A stretch of 64,000 nt of DNA from Aromatoleum bremense (GTDB lineage Bacteria > Pseudomonadota > Gammaproteobacteria > Burkholderiales > Rhodocyclaceae), in NCBI RefSeq assembly GCF_017894365.1, contig NZ_CP059467.1:3348001-3412000 (forward strand). The letters run 5' to 3'. Made by a program: the position numbers and the translations under genes. A model generated the notes under the pieces. It ran no database searches. It worked only from the letters and a program-made list of their open reading frames with translations, and was not told where the DNA came from. Below are positions 31,832 to 40,219 of the stretch, piece by piece; position 1 is the first letter of the stretch; every line of letters starts with the position of its first letter.

Positions 31832-32271
31832 TTCTTCCCCTCCTTCGGTTTGACGCCGAAGAACGCAGGCCCCGACCAGTTAACGCCGGTGATGTGCCGC
31901 GCCACCGCCGACAGACTCTTGAACACCTTGCCGTTCAGATCGTAGAGTCCCATCGGCGTGACCGTGACACGATATTCGTTGGATTCGTACTCGCGCAGAA
32001 GCACGGTACCCGGCATCAGATGCACTTCCGCGCGCCGCTTGCCGAACACCGACTGCGATTCACCGAGGCGCACTAGCCGCCGCCGGATATCGGGATCGAC
32101 GCCGCCGTGGGCGGCCTCCTGAATCTTGTAGGCGACACGGGACGTAACGTAATCGCGGTTCCAGGTGCCAGGACGTCGCGGAAAATGGACGTCCCACAGC
32201 GCCCACAAGTCCTTCATCGGCATCGTGGGCAGCGCCGCCAATTGGGCGGCAATGGTAGGAGGTTTTGTCAT
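31828..32271 (-). CDS. DUF2924 family protein (copy 1)
   Basis: From ATG at 32271 the product is 147 aa (MTKPPTIAAQLAALPTM...). It contains the family hallmarks LWALWDVHFPRRPGTWNRDYV and GKVFKSLSAVARHITGVNWSG. DUF2924 proteins are found next to serine recombinases in phages and integrative elements, and the same pairing occurs again at the right edge. The biochemical role is unknown; a small basic DNA-binding protein is plausible. The upstream extension of the frame is not needed. Confidence 0.8.
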   Translation of the reverse strand: MTKPPTIAAQLAALPTMPMKDLWALWDVHFPRRPGTWNRDYVTSRVAYKIQEAAHGGVDPDIRRRLVRLGESQSVFGKRRAEVHLMPGTVLLREYESNEYRVTVTPMGLYDLNGKVFKSLSAVARHITGVNWSGPAFFGVKPKEGKK

Positions 32272-32360
32272 CGGGAATCTCCGGTCGGTGAGGAAGTTGC
32301 ATGAACGCTTCTTCCTGGGCAGAAGCCAAGTCATAAAGCGCTCAATGCCGGGGCTGATGT

Positions 32361-32735
32361 TTAGTCTTGATCCGTCTGGTAGGTGACCCGGACGCCCGTC
32401 CAGCGGTCATTGATCGCCATGAAGGTGATGCTGTTTTCCCAGCGGCCACAGGCAATATCGGTGTCCTCGGCATCGCAGGGCATGAGCCAGCCCTTGATGC
32501 CACTCGGCAGGCTGAGCAGGCTTTCCGGCCGCGAGATCAACCAGCAGGCGCCGCCAAATGGGTCTGGCGTTAGAAACATCTCGGGCAGGGCGGCAGGAAA
32601 GTTTTCCGGGTCAAAGATCGGGCGCCAAAAAAGCGGCTGGCCACTATCGAACCAGGACCTGACGGTGCGTTCCATTTGCGTCAGGTCGCCAGCGATGGGT
32701 ATCCATTGGTAATCGGGGTGGTCAGTAGTTTTCAT
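32361..32735 (-). CDS. Hypothetical protein (124 aa)
   Basis: A 124-aa soluble protein with acidic and aromatic residues and no recognised domain. It reads as a real gene: normal codon use, ATG start and the same direction as the element genes. The IS66 element is inserted 27 bases before its start, so its original leader is displaced. Function unknown. Confidence 0.55.
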   Translation of the reverse strand: MKTTDHPDYQWIPIAGDLTQMERTVRSWFDSGQPLFWRPIFDPENFPAALPEMFLTPDPFGGACWLISRPESLLSLPSGIKGWLMPCDAEDTDIACGRWENSITFMAINDRWTGVRVTYQTDQD

Positions 32736-32855
32736 GAGAGATGACTTTTCAAATCAAGGGATGGACGTGGGTAAGCGGTAACTGACCGGCGTTATTCCAG
32801 GGCACGTGATCGACGTGGACAATTGCCTCCAGGTTCAACAATGGAGGGATCGTTC

Positions 32856-33161
32856 ATGGCAGGGGTGCTCAAGCGCAAATGGCGCCGGCGCAGCCGAGAG
32901 GAGTGGCAGGAGGTGTTCGCCCGCCACGGTTCGAGCGGGCTGAGCGTGGCGGCATTCTGCGCGCGCGAGTCGATCAGCGTCTCGAGCTTTCAGCGCTGGC
33001 GTGCGATCGTCGGGCCGGTGTGCGGCAAGGCCGTCGCGGTGGGGCCGGCTCGGCAAGAGGCGTTCGTCGATCTGGGAGTGCTGGGTTCGGGCGGCGCTTC
33101 GCGCTGGGAGTTGAAGCTTGACCTGGGTGACGGCGTGGTGCTGCACCTGGTGCGCGGCTGA
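32856..33161 (+). CDS. tnpA: IS66 accessory protein TnpA
   Basis: Predicted 101 aa. It has a helix-turn-helix typical of IS66 TnpA (REEWQEVFARHGSSGLSVAAFC, then SVSSFQRWR). The start ATG at 32856 follows GGAGG by 8 bases. Its TGA overlaps the tnpB ATG, as is usual. It is required with TnpB for transposition in this family. Confidence 0.88.
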   Translation: MAGVLKRKWRRRSREEWQEVFARHGSSGLSVAAFCARESISVSSFQRWRAIVGPVCGKAVAVGPARQEAFVDLGVLGSGGASRWELKLDLGDGVVLHLVRG

Positions 33162-33520
33162 TGTTCTTTCCCGAAGGCGCGGTGCGGGTGCATCTGTACG
33201 GGCGCCCGGTCGACATGCGCAAATCCTTCGACGGCTTGTATGCGCTGGCGCGCCACGGCGTGGGACAGGATCCGTTGTCGGGGCATCTGTTCGTGTTCAT
33301 CAACCGGCGCGCGACCCAGATGAAGGTGTTGTACTGGGACCGCAGCGGGTTTTGCATCTGGGCCAAGCGGCTCGAGTCGGGTCGCTTCGTGTCGGACTGG
33401 TCGCGGGCGACGAGCCGCGAGATGGACTGGACGGGGCTGAAGCTGTTGCTCGAAGGCATCGAGCCGGCACGCTTCAAAAAGCGCTTCGCGCTGCCCGCAA
33501 GTCACCGCAAACCCGCATGA
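33161..33520 (+). CDS. tnpB: IS66 accessory protein TnpB (IS66 Orf2-like)
   Basis: A 119-aa protein with the strongly conserved TnpB motif VDMRKSFDGLYALARHGVGQ and VFINRRATQMKVLYWDRSGFC. It is coupled to tnpA by overlapping stop and start codons and is followed by tnpC. Confidence 0.93.
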   Translation: MFFPEGAVRVHLYGRPVDMRKSFDGLYALARHGVGQDPLSGHLFVFINRRATQMKVLYWDRSGFCIWAKRLESGRFVSDWSRATSREMDWTGLKLLLEGIEPARFKKRFALPASHRKPA

Positions 33521-33548
33521 ATGCTGGCTTTTTTGGTAAAATGACGCC

Positions 33549-35165
33549 ATGCCTCCGACGCCTTTGACGCAGCTGCCGACCCGTGAAGAAGCCGCCCGGT
33601 GGACGGCCGATCAGGTCGTCGAACTGGCGGGCGCGCATCTGGCGCAGCAGCGCCAGTTCGAGGTCATCAAAGGCGAATGCGAGGCGATGCGCCACCAGCT
33701 CGACTGGTTCCGGCGCCAGCTCTTCGGGGCGAAGAGCGAGAAGCGCCTCGTGGACGCCAACCCGCATCAGATGAGCCTGGGCGAGTTGCCGGTGCCCGAA
33801 TCCTCGCCGCCGCCCCCCGGTCAGGACATTGCCGCCCACACCCGCCGGGCCCGCACCAGCGACTGCGCCAAGGGCGACGCATCGGCGCTGTTCTTCGACG
33901 AGGCCCGCGTGCCGGTCGAGACCATCGAGGTGCCCAACCCCGAGGCCGAGGGGCTCGCCCCCGACCAGTTCGAGGTGATCGGCGAAAAGGTCAGTCACCG
34001 CCTGGCGCAGCGCCCGGGCAGCTACGTGATCCTCAAGTACGTGCGCCCGGTGATCAAGCGCCTCGACACCCAGGCGATTTCCTGCCCGGCGGCACCCGGG
34101 GGGGTGATTCGCGGCAGCCGCGCCGATGTGAGCTTCGTCGCCGGGCTCATCACGGACAAGTTCTGCTACCACCAGCCGCTCTACCGCCAGCACCAGCGGC
34201 TCGGCGACAATGGCATCAGGGTGTCGCGCCCGTGGCTCACGCAGCTCACCCACGGGGCGCTCGCGCTGCTCGAACCGATCTTTACGGCCCAACTCGACTC
34301 GATCCGCGCGAGCCGCATCAAGGCGATGGACGAGACCCCGATCAAGGCCGGCCGTGCGGGCCCCGGCAAGATGAAGGGCGGCTACTTCTGGCCGGTCTAT
34401 GGCGAACGTGACGAGATCTGTTTCGTCTATCGCGAGAGCCGCAAGGCGCAGCACATCGAGCAGATCCTGGGCACCGACCCGCCGCCCGAGGGGGCGGTGC
34501 TGCTCACCGATGGCTATGGCGCCTACGAACGCTATGCCGAGAAGTGCGGGCTCACGCACGCGCAATGCTGGGCGCACTCGAGGAGGAAGTTCTTCGACGC
34601 CCAGTCGGTCGAGCCCGAGCGCGCGGGCCGGGCGCTGGAGATGATCGGCAAGCTCTATGCGGTCGAAAAACGCATCCGCGAGGCCACGCTCGTCGGCGAG
34701 GCGTGCCGGGCGTACCGGATCGAGCATGCACAGCCCGTGGTCCACGAGTTCTTCGCCTGGGTCGATGCCCAGTTCGACACCCACGGCTTGCTGCCCAGCT
34801 CGCCGCTCACCACCGCCATGGCTTATGTGCGGGAGCGCCGGGCCGCCCTCGAGGTGTACCTGCGCGATCCTGAAGTGGCGATCGACACAAACCATCTCGA
34901 GCGGGCGTTGCGCGTGGTGCCGATGGGTCGTCGCAACTGGCTCTTTTGCTGGACCGAGGTCGGTGCCAAATACGTCGGTATCGCGCAGAGCCTGATCGCC
35001 ACCTGCCGGCTGCACGACATCGATCCGTACGACTATCTGGTCGATGTGCTGCAGCGTGTCGGCCAACACCCCGCTGCCGACGTCGCGCAACTCACCCCCC
35101 GTCTGTGGAAGCAGCACTTCGCGGCCCACCCGCTGCGATCCGATCTCTTCGAAATCTCGAAGTAG
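33549..35165 (+). CDS. tnpC: IS66 transposase TnpC
   Basis: A 538-aa DDE transposase. The N-terminus is a coiled coil (leucine-zipper-like) followed by the IS66 helix-turn-helix region. Catalytic residues lie in KAMDETPIKAG, LLTDGYGAYERY and TNHLERALRVVPMGRRNWLF. The C-terminal ISLre-like domain ends near the right inverted repeat. The length and three-gene layout match complete IS66 elements, so it is probably functional. Confidence 0.95.
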   Translation: MPPTPLTQLPTREEAARWTADQVVELAGAHLAQQRQFEVIKGECEAMRHQLDWFRRQLFGAKSEKRLVDANPHQMSLGELPVPESSPPPPGQDIAAHTRRARTSDCAKGDASALFFDEARVPVETIEVPNPEAEGLAPDQFEVIGEKVSHRLAQRPGSYVILKYVRPVIKRLDTQAISCPAAPGGVIRGSRADVSFVAGLITDKFCYHQPLYRQHQRLGDNGIRVSRPWLTQLTHGALALLEPIFTAQLDSIRASRIKAMDETPIKAGRAGPGKMKGGYFWPVYGERDEICFVYRESRKAQHIEQILGTDPPPEGAVLLTDGYGAYERYAEKCGLTHAQCWAHSRRKFFDAQSVEPERAGRALEMIGKLYAVEKRIREATLVGEACRAYRIEHAQPVVHEFFAWVDAQFDTHGLLPSSPLTTAMAYVRERRAALEVYLRDPEVAIDTNHLERALRVVPMGRRNWLFCWTEVGAKYVGIAQSLIATCRLHDIDPYDYLVDVLQRVGQHPAADVAQLTPRLWKQHFAAHPLRSDLFEISK

Positions 35166-35202
35166 GCAAGGACGCTCGTCAGTTACCGCTTACGGACGTG
35201 GT

Positions 35203-35242
35203 ACCCGGGGGGTGGTAACCGGTAACCCGGGTGGTAACCTCA
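35203..35242. repeat. Cluster of GGTAACC palindromes
   Basis: Three copies of the self-complementary heptamer GGTAACC lie within about 30 bases, interleaved with CCCGGG, directly at the right flank of the IS66 element. Their role is unknown; a protein-binding cluster or part of a leader region is possible. Confidence 0.45.
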
Positions 35243-35265
35243 TTTCGCGTTCTGTCGGTAGCGGA

Positions 35266-35706
35266 TCAGCGGGCTGGCGCCCCCCGCATGGCTTTGCGGC
35301 GAGGAAGGACCCGTCGAATAATTCGGCGCTGCAACTTGTTGAACTGCTTCATTTGCAGCCTGGCCGACTTACGCATGATTCGCGTCAGCCGGATGCCGGC
35401 GACGATCAGCCGCCATTGCCAAGGAATGTGGCGGGCAATGCGATGGGGCCGGAAGATGGCGGTCGGCTGCGGCTGCTGCATGGGAGGCCCGCCATCCCAT
35501 TCCGCGACTTGGACTGTCACCATCGTCACGGCCGGCTCAATCAGTGGCGAAGACCGAGGTATTGGAATGGGCGGCAGCATCTCGGCCAGCAGTTGCTCCC
35601 GTTGTGCCGGCGGCATCTGGCGAAGGACGGTCTCAACCTGATTGAACCGCTGCTGCAACGACGCGAACGGATTGGTCATATCGAATTGGCTGGGTTTGAT
35701 TTCCAT
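35266..35706 (-). CDS. Hypothetical element protein (146 aa)
   Basis: From ATG at 35706 (MEIKPSQFDMTNPFASLQQ) with GGAGAG 6 bases upstream, the product is 146 aa. The N-terminal half is amphipathic; the C-terminal third is Arg/Lys-rich with a short hydrophobic patch (WQWRLIVAGIRL). No known domain is recognised. The last codons (VLPRRKAMRGAPAR) lie in a repeat that recurs inverted at about 43.3 kb. It is in the same direction as the other element genes. Function unknown. Confidence 0.55.
   Translation of the reverse strand: MEIKPSQFDMTNPFASLQQRFNQVETVLRQMPPAQREQLLAEMLPPIPIPRSSPLIEPAVTMVTVQVAEWDGGPPMQQPQPTAIFRPHRIARHIPWQWRLIVAGIRLTRIMRKSARLQMKQFNKLQRRIIRRVLPRRKAMRGAPAR
35273..35312. repeat. 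40-bp repeat, copy A
   Basis: Nineteen identical bases (GCTGGCGCCCCCCGCATGG) followed by a mostly matching stretch ending AGGAAGGACCC. The second copy is in opposite orientation at 43311-43350. Here it overlaps the 3' end of the 146-aa gene. Confidence 0.75.
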
Positions 35707-35833
35707 TGTTCTCTCCTGAGATGGAAGTGCTGGTGGGTAGGACGGGACACCGGGAATGACAGAAACACCCTGCTTGTCAGGTGCCTCTGCCATTGGCGGC
35801 GATGCCTCAACTCGCCGCCGTCCCCTTGCACGG

Positions 35834-36592
35834 TCAGGCGCGGAGCATTTCGTCCTCCAGATCGCTGCGGGCCGATTCCACCAAGTCACGCGGAATCTCA
35901 ATCTCGAACCGGGTTTCCTTATGGTCGTAGTGGCTCTGGCGGCGGGTGGCCGATGCCCGCGCCAATTGCTTCATCACCGGCATCAATTGCTCGTAGAGCT
36001 CGATCTCAGCGATGACCGCCCGGCAATTAATGAACCGCTGCTCTGCCTCGCGAATCGCTTTGGGCAGGTCCGCCAGCTTGGCGGTCAGCCCATCGCGTTT
36101 CCCTTGCAGGTCTGCCAGCGATGTTTTGCCCAAGCGCAGTTCGGCCTCAGCCTTGGCCAGTGCTTCCGGCACGGTGAATTCCTCCTCGGCATCCAGCATC
36201 GTCTGCGTGGCCAATTGGGTTTCTGTCGCAATGCGGGCTTCGGCGGCCACGATGCGTTTGCTGACCTTGGCGATCAGGCTGTCGAGGCGCTCGATTTCTC
36301 CGGTGGCCGTGCGCTTTCTGGCCAGCAACTCATCGAGGGTTTGCGTGGCCTGAGCAAACTGCTCGGGGGCCTTGGCAATCCGCTGGGGTGAGGTAATTCG
36401 GCTTTGCAACTGGCCGATATTTCCTTTGATGTGACTGACCAGGTTGCGGGCCGCACTGACCGCATACGAAGCTTTGCTCTCCTCAGTGGTGGAGGAGAAT
36501 TTGGAGCCGCGTTGAAACAGTTCGTGATGCCAGCGCTCCTTCTGCTCACAATCGGCTTCCGCCTCCCGGAGTTCATTCTGGGCGGCCGTCAA
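35834..36592 (-). pseudogene. Coiled-coil protein, 3' part (split by IS21)
   Basis: This is the C-terminal 251 residues of a protein whose first 28 codons lie at 39354-39438, beyond the IS21 element. Removing the IS and one copy of the 7-bp target duplication joins the parts in frame (...YDKLHAEL + TAAQNELREAE...), giving 279 aa. The product is mostly long charged helices with heptad character, ending with EIEIPRDLVESARSDLEDEML. No catalytic motif is seen. Alone, this piece has only a TTG near its 5' end and no ribosome-binding site, so the gene is most likely inactive. The original function is unknown; a structural or DNA-bridging role would fit a coiled coil. Confidence 0.8.
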
Positions 36593-36802
36593 TTCTGCGC
36601 ATTCCGACGAACGTGACCGCCTGCACCGACGAACGTGACCGGTGGGGTCTGCGCGCGAAGCGTGGTGTTCAGATTCTAACCGCGTCGGTCACGATGACGC
36701 TCGATTCGAGGCACGGCGCAGGCTTATCCACAGGCGGCCGCCAGCGCGCCTCATACGCTGGCGGGCGGGCGCCTGTGGGTAAGGCGTCTCGCGCGCACGG
36801 CC

Positions 36803-37537
36803 TCATGCCTTTTCCTTTCTTCTCATCGACTCGCCCTTGAGGGCGAGCTTGTGCGCGGCGTGCACGACGCGATCGAGGATCGCATCGGCGAAGGTCGGGT
36901 CGCCCAGGTAGGTGTGCCAGTGCTCGATCGGCAGCTGGCTGGTGATCACGGTCGAACGCGTGCCGACGCGGTCGTCGAGCAGCTCCAGCAGGTCGCTTCG
37001 CTCCTGCGCCGACGGCGCGGCCAGGCCCCAATCGTCGATGACGATGAGATCCATGCGCGCGAGCTGCATCAGGCGTCGGCTGAAGCTGCCATCGGCATGC
37101 GCGATGCGCAGCTCTTCGAAGAGCCGCGGCAGACGCACGTAGTAGGCCGCGAGGCCCTGCCGGCACGCCGCGTTGGCGAGCGCGCAGGCGAGCCACGTCT
37201 TGCCGCTGCCGGTGGGGCCCGTGATGAGGCAGTTCTGGTGGTGGCGAATCCACTGGCCGGTTCCGAGCGCGGCGATCTGACTGCGCTCGAGGCCCCGGCC
37301 GGCGCGGTAGTCGACGTCCTCCAGGCAGGCGGCAGCGGCTTTGATGCGGGCGGCCTTGAGCAGCCGATCGATGCGTTTGCCGTCGCGCAGCAGGATCTCG
37401 CGATCGATGAGCTGGGCGAAACGCTCCTCGAAGCTGAGCGCGGTGATGGCGGGCTGGGTGAGCTGCTCCTCGAAGGCGCGGGCCATGCCTTCCAGGCGCA
37501 GGGTGCGCAGTTGTTGCAGGCTGTGTTGCATCAGCAT
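36803..37537 (-). CDS. istB: IS21 helper ATPase IstB
   Basis: Predicted 244 aa from ATG at 37537, with GGAGA upstream. AAA+ ATPase motifs are [17 protein letters not shown] (Walker A), LIVIDDWG (Walker B) and [14 protein letters not shown] (sensor region). IstB works with IstA to choose targets and promote insertion. It follows istA by 22 bases. Confidence 0.95.
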   Translation of the reverse strand: MLMQHSLQQLRTLRLEGMARAFEEQLTQPAITALSFEERFAQLIDREILLRDGKRIDRLLKAARIKAAAACLEDVDYRAGRGLERSQIAALGTGQWIRHHQNCLITGPTGSGKTWLACALANAACRQGLAAYYVRLPRLFEELRIAHADGSFSRRLMQLARMDLIVIDDWGLAAPSAQERSDLLELLDDRVGTRSTVITSQLPIEHWHTYLGDPTFADAILDRVVHAAHKLALKGESMRRKEKA

Positions 37538-37559
37538 CGATGTTCTCCGGTGGGTGGAA

Positions 37560-39098
37560 TCAGTGGTAGTAGCGCGCCCCGCGCAGGTTCTCGTGAGCGG
37601 CCGGTAGCGCGAGCTCGCTTTGCTGCGCAGTGGATGCGGGGAGCGGCGCGCGGTCGAGCCCGCTCTTGAGGATCGAGGCGACACTGCGGTAACGCATCGC
37701 CCCGAGGGTGACGGCGCGGGTCGCCGCGGCTTCGAGGCGTTCGTTGCCGTATTGACGACCGAGGCGCATCAGCCCGAGGCACGCCCGGTAGCCCTGCTCG
37801 GGGTGCGGCATGCGTTCGAGTTGGTGGCTGACCACCTGCTCGGTGTGAGGCCCGACCGTGGCGCCCCAGGCGATGAGTTTGCCCGGGGACCACTGACGGT
37901 GCGCCTGATGCGATGCGGGCATGTGCTCGGTGAGCGTGGTGAAAGCCCCGTGCCGGTGGCTTCTCGCATGCACCGCAACGCGACGGCCTGCGGCAAAGCA
38001 TTCGATGCTGCTCGCGGTGATGCGTAACTCCACCGGTTGGCCGGCGAGCGCATACGGCACGCTGTAGTAATGCCCGTCGAACTCGACGTGGTAGTCGATG
38101 TTGGGCTTGGCCCGTTTCCATTGGGCGAACTGGAACGCGGTGGCGGGCAACGGGCGCAGCGCCGGCCGATCGAGCGTCTCGAACGCTTCGTGGCGCGAGC
38201 CTGGCAGGCGCCGGAAGGCACGCGTGTTCAGCGGCTCGAGTAACGCGGCGATCGCCTCGTTCAACTCCCCCAGCGAGAAGAAACGCTGATGCCGCAACCG
38301 CGCCAGAATCCAGCGCTGCACGATCTGTACGCCGACTTCGACCTTGGACTTGTCCTGCGGCTTGTAGGGGCGCGCGGGCAGGATCGCCACGCCGTAGTGC
38401 GCGGCGAACTCGGCGGTGGTGCGCTGCAGTTGCGGCTCGTAGCGGTCGGCTTGGCCAACGAGCGAGCGCGTATTGTCGGGCACGACGAGCTCGGGCACGC
38501 CACCGATGAAGGTCAGCGCCCGGGCAAGCGACCCCAGCCAGTCGGCCTGCGACTGCGTCGCCGTGGCGCAGGCGAACGTATAGCTCGAGGCGCCGAGCAC
38601 CGCGACGAAGATCTGCGCGCGCGAAATCTCGCCCGTGTCGGCGTCGACGATCGGCACCGTGTCGCCCGCGTAATCGATGAAGAGTTTCTCGCCGGCGCGG
38701 TGCACCTGGCGCATCGAGCGCTTGAGCGTGCGGGCGAACGCGCGGTACAGGTCGCAAAAGCGCGAGTACTGATAGCTCGGCCCGTCGGCCGTCTGCACGT
38801 ACTCTTCCCACAGCAGCGCCAGCGTGACGTTCTTTCGCTTGAGCCCCTGATGCACCGCCGCCAGATCCGGCGGCACATTCGCGACGCTCGCGCCACGTCC
38901 ACGCCGGGCGACCCCCAGCACCCGGCGCAACTCGGCCTCGTCGGCCGCCGACAACTCGGCCCACGGCCGGCCGCACTCCTCGGCCGCCTTCACATACTTG
39001 GCGACCACTCCTTTGGAAATCGACAGCGCGCGGGCAATGCGCTCATGCGACAGCGCGCAGTCGTATTTGAGCCGTAACAGCTCCCTGATCTTGTGCAT
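37560..39098 (-). CDS. istA: IS21 transposase IstA
   Basis: Predicted 512 aa from ATG at 39098 ([19 protein letters not shown]), with GGAG upstream. The longer open frame runs through the terminal repeats and is rejected. An N-terminal helix-turn-helix ([20 protein letters not shown]) is followed by a DDE core: [25 protein letters not shown] and [14 protein letters not shown]. The C-terminal beta-barrel region follows. Length is normal for the family. Confidence 0.95.
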   Translation of the reverse strand: MHKIRELLRLKYDCALSHERIARALSISKGVVAKYVKAAEECGRPWAELSAADEAELRRVLGVARRGRGASVANVPPDLAAVHQGLKRKNVTLALLWEEYVQTADGPSYQYSRFCDLYRAFARTLKRSMRQVHRAGEKLFIDYAGDTVPIVDADTGEISRAQIFVAVLGASSYTFACATATQSQADWLGSLARALTFIGGVPELVVPDNTRSLVGQADRYEPQLQRTTAEFAAHYGVAILPARPYKPQDKSKVEVGVQIVQRWILARLRHQRFFSLGELNEAIAALLEPLNTRAFRRLPGSRHEAFETLDRPALRPLPATAFQFAQWKRAKPNIDYHVEFDGHYYSVPYALAGQPVELRITASSIECFAAGRRVAVHARSHRHGAFTTLTEHMPASHQAHRQWSPGKLIAWGATVGPHTEQVVSHQLERMPHPEQGYRACLGLMRLGRQYGNERLEAAATRAVTLGAMRYRSVASILKSGLDRAPLPASTAQQSELALPAAHENLRGARYYH

Positions 39099-39353
39099 GG
39101 CAATCCGCTCCGCCGGCATTCCCGTCTCCGCGCAAAGCGCGCGAGGGTAGCCGGCCTGACAAACGACGTTGCCACGCTTGGCCTCACAAACCCGTTCCGA
39201 TTTGATCGTGACCGACGATTCCGACATCGTGACCGCCCATTCCGACAACTCGCCGAAATCGGTCACGATCAAATCGGAATCCGCGGTCACGACCCGCGGA
39301 TTCACCGGTCACACTATTTCGGAATCAGCGGTCACGTTGGGTCGGAATCCGCA

Positions 39354-39438
39354 TCAATTCGGCGTGGAGCTTGTCGTAGTCGGCCTTGACCTTGTCGTAG
39401 TAAGCGGTGGATTTCTTGCTGAATGGATTAATTTTCAT
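39354..39438 (-). pseudogene. Coiled-coil protein, 5' fragment (split by IS21)
   Basis: Twenty-eight codons starting at ATG 39438 (MKINPFSKKSTAYYDKVKAD...) with GGAGG 8 bases before it. The frame then enters the IS21 element. It joins exactly in frame with the 3' part at 35834-36588 once the IS is removed. This is the genuine start of the interrupted gene and carries its only good ribosome-binding site. Confidence 0.85.
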
Positions 39439-39462
39439 GAGTGAACCTCCGTGGTTGATAAA

Positions 39463-39843
39463 TCAGGGATGTTGTTTGGCAGCAGTGGCCGGCACCGTCA
39501 GGAACTCCACCGGGTAGCGGGCATCGCCCGGCATCACCGTGGTGCTGATGTAGCTCTGGGGGCCGGTCTGCTTTTTGACGGTGACGGGCTCGCCCGGGGC
39601 CGGCCGATAGCGGCAGGTTGGGTACCAGCCATCGTTGTCGTGGATGATTTGCGGACGGGCAGGTGCTGCCTGAGCGAGATTCACTCGGGCAGCGCTGATC
39701 CCCACCGTGGCGGCGGTGGGTTGGGTGGCCGCCGGCTTGGCTGCGACCGTGAGGGTGGCAGGGAGCGAAACCTTCGGCGCGCTGCCGAAGTGCTTGGCCC
39801 AGAGGGGATGCAGATTGGGATCGTTATTCACGATGATCTCCAT
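39463..39843 (-). CDS. Hypothetical element protein (126 aa)
   Basis: From ATG at 39843 (MEIIVNNDPNLHPLWAKHFGS) the product is 126 aa. It has an Ala/Thr/Pro-rich middle and a C-terminal half with DGWYPTCRYRPAPGEPVTV. It overlaps the upstream gene by 20 bases and precedes the start of the IS21-split gene, so it belongs to the same operon. No known domain; function unknown. Confidence 0.55.
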   Translation of the reverse strand: MEIIVNNDPNLHPLWAKHFGSAPKVSLPATLTVAAKPAATQPTAATVGISAARVNLAQAAPARPQIIHDNDGWYPTCRYRPAPGEPVTVKKQTGPQSYISTTVMPGDARYPVEFLTVPATAAKQHP

Positions 39844-40219
39844 GAGGCGTACCACCCTCTGCGCCGGGTGGCGTGGCGTTGGAATGAAAGCGGAGGAGTT
39901 CTGGCCAGCGCTCGAAGCCGCGCCGTTGATCGGGCTGATCGCCATAGGGGGTGAAGCCCTCGCAGCGGCGTGGCAGATCCCGGGTCGGCTGGTAGCCGCG
40001 ATTGGCGACCACCGGTTTGTTCTTCGGGCCGGCAGCCCGGCAGACGCCGCTCATCGCCAGTTGGCTGCAATCGGTGCAGCAGATGCGGTCATCAAAGGGG
40101 GCGAGCGGATTCGCAGAATTCGCATTGCTTCGCACAAGTGCAAACTCAGTCGTGGTGCGGTCTTTCGCGGGATTCGCAAGATTCGCAGCGAGGGGGCGTG
40201 AGAACTGGAAAGCCATCAC
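39824..40219 (-). CDS. Cys-rich element protein, possible zinc binding (131 aa)
   Basis: A 131-aa protein. The N-terminal third contains repeated Ala-Asn-Pro motifs (AANLANPAKDRT, NANSANPLAP) encoded by GCGAATC-type repeats. The middle has a Cys cluster RICCTDCSQLAMSGVCRAAG, and the C-terminus is DLPRRCEGFTPYGDQPDQRRGFERWPEL. This pattern recurs in proteins of integrative elements. A small zinc knuckle is likely, but no function is known. It overlaps the DUF3987 gene by four bases. Confidence 0.6.
   Translation of the reverse strand: MMAFQFSRPLAANLANPAKDRTTTEFALVRSNANSANPLAPFDDRICCTDCSQLAMSGVCRAAGPKNKPVVANRGYQPTRDLPRRCEGFTPYGDQPDQRRGFERWPELLRFHSNATPPGAEGGTPHGDHRE

Larger units (their letters stand above)
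32771..35194. mobile_element. IS66-family insertion sequence, complete (2424 bp)
   Basis: Terminal inverted repeats of 16 bp (GTAAGCGGTAACTGAC at 32771-32786 and its complement at 35179-35194). It is flanked by an 8-bp target duplication GGACGTGG (32763-32770 and 35195-35202), the length typical of IS66. It contains tnpA, tnpB and tnpC in the usual order. It sits between two element genes and interrupts neither. Confidence 0.95.
36596..39353. mobile_element. IS21-family insertion sequence, complete (2758 bp)
   Basis: The ends read TGCG-ATTCCGAC...AACGTGACCGC in inverted orientation (one base insertion in one arm) with TG/CA termini. The flanks carry a 7-bp duplication TCAATTC (36589-36595 and 39354-39360). 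Both ends also hold several short repeats of the GTGACC/ATTCCGA type (36596-36640 and 39208-39353), the multiple terminal transposase sites expected for IS21. It contains istA and istB and interrupts a coiled-coil gene. Confidence 0.95.
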
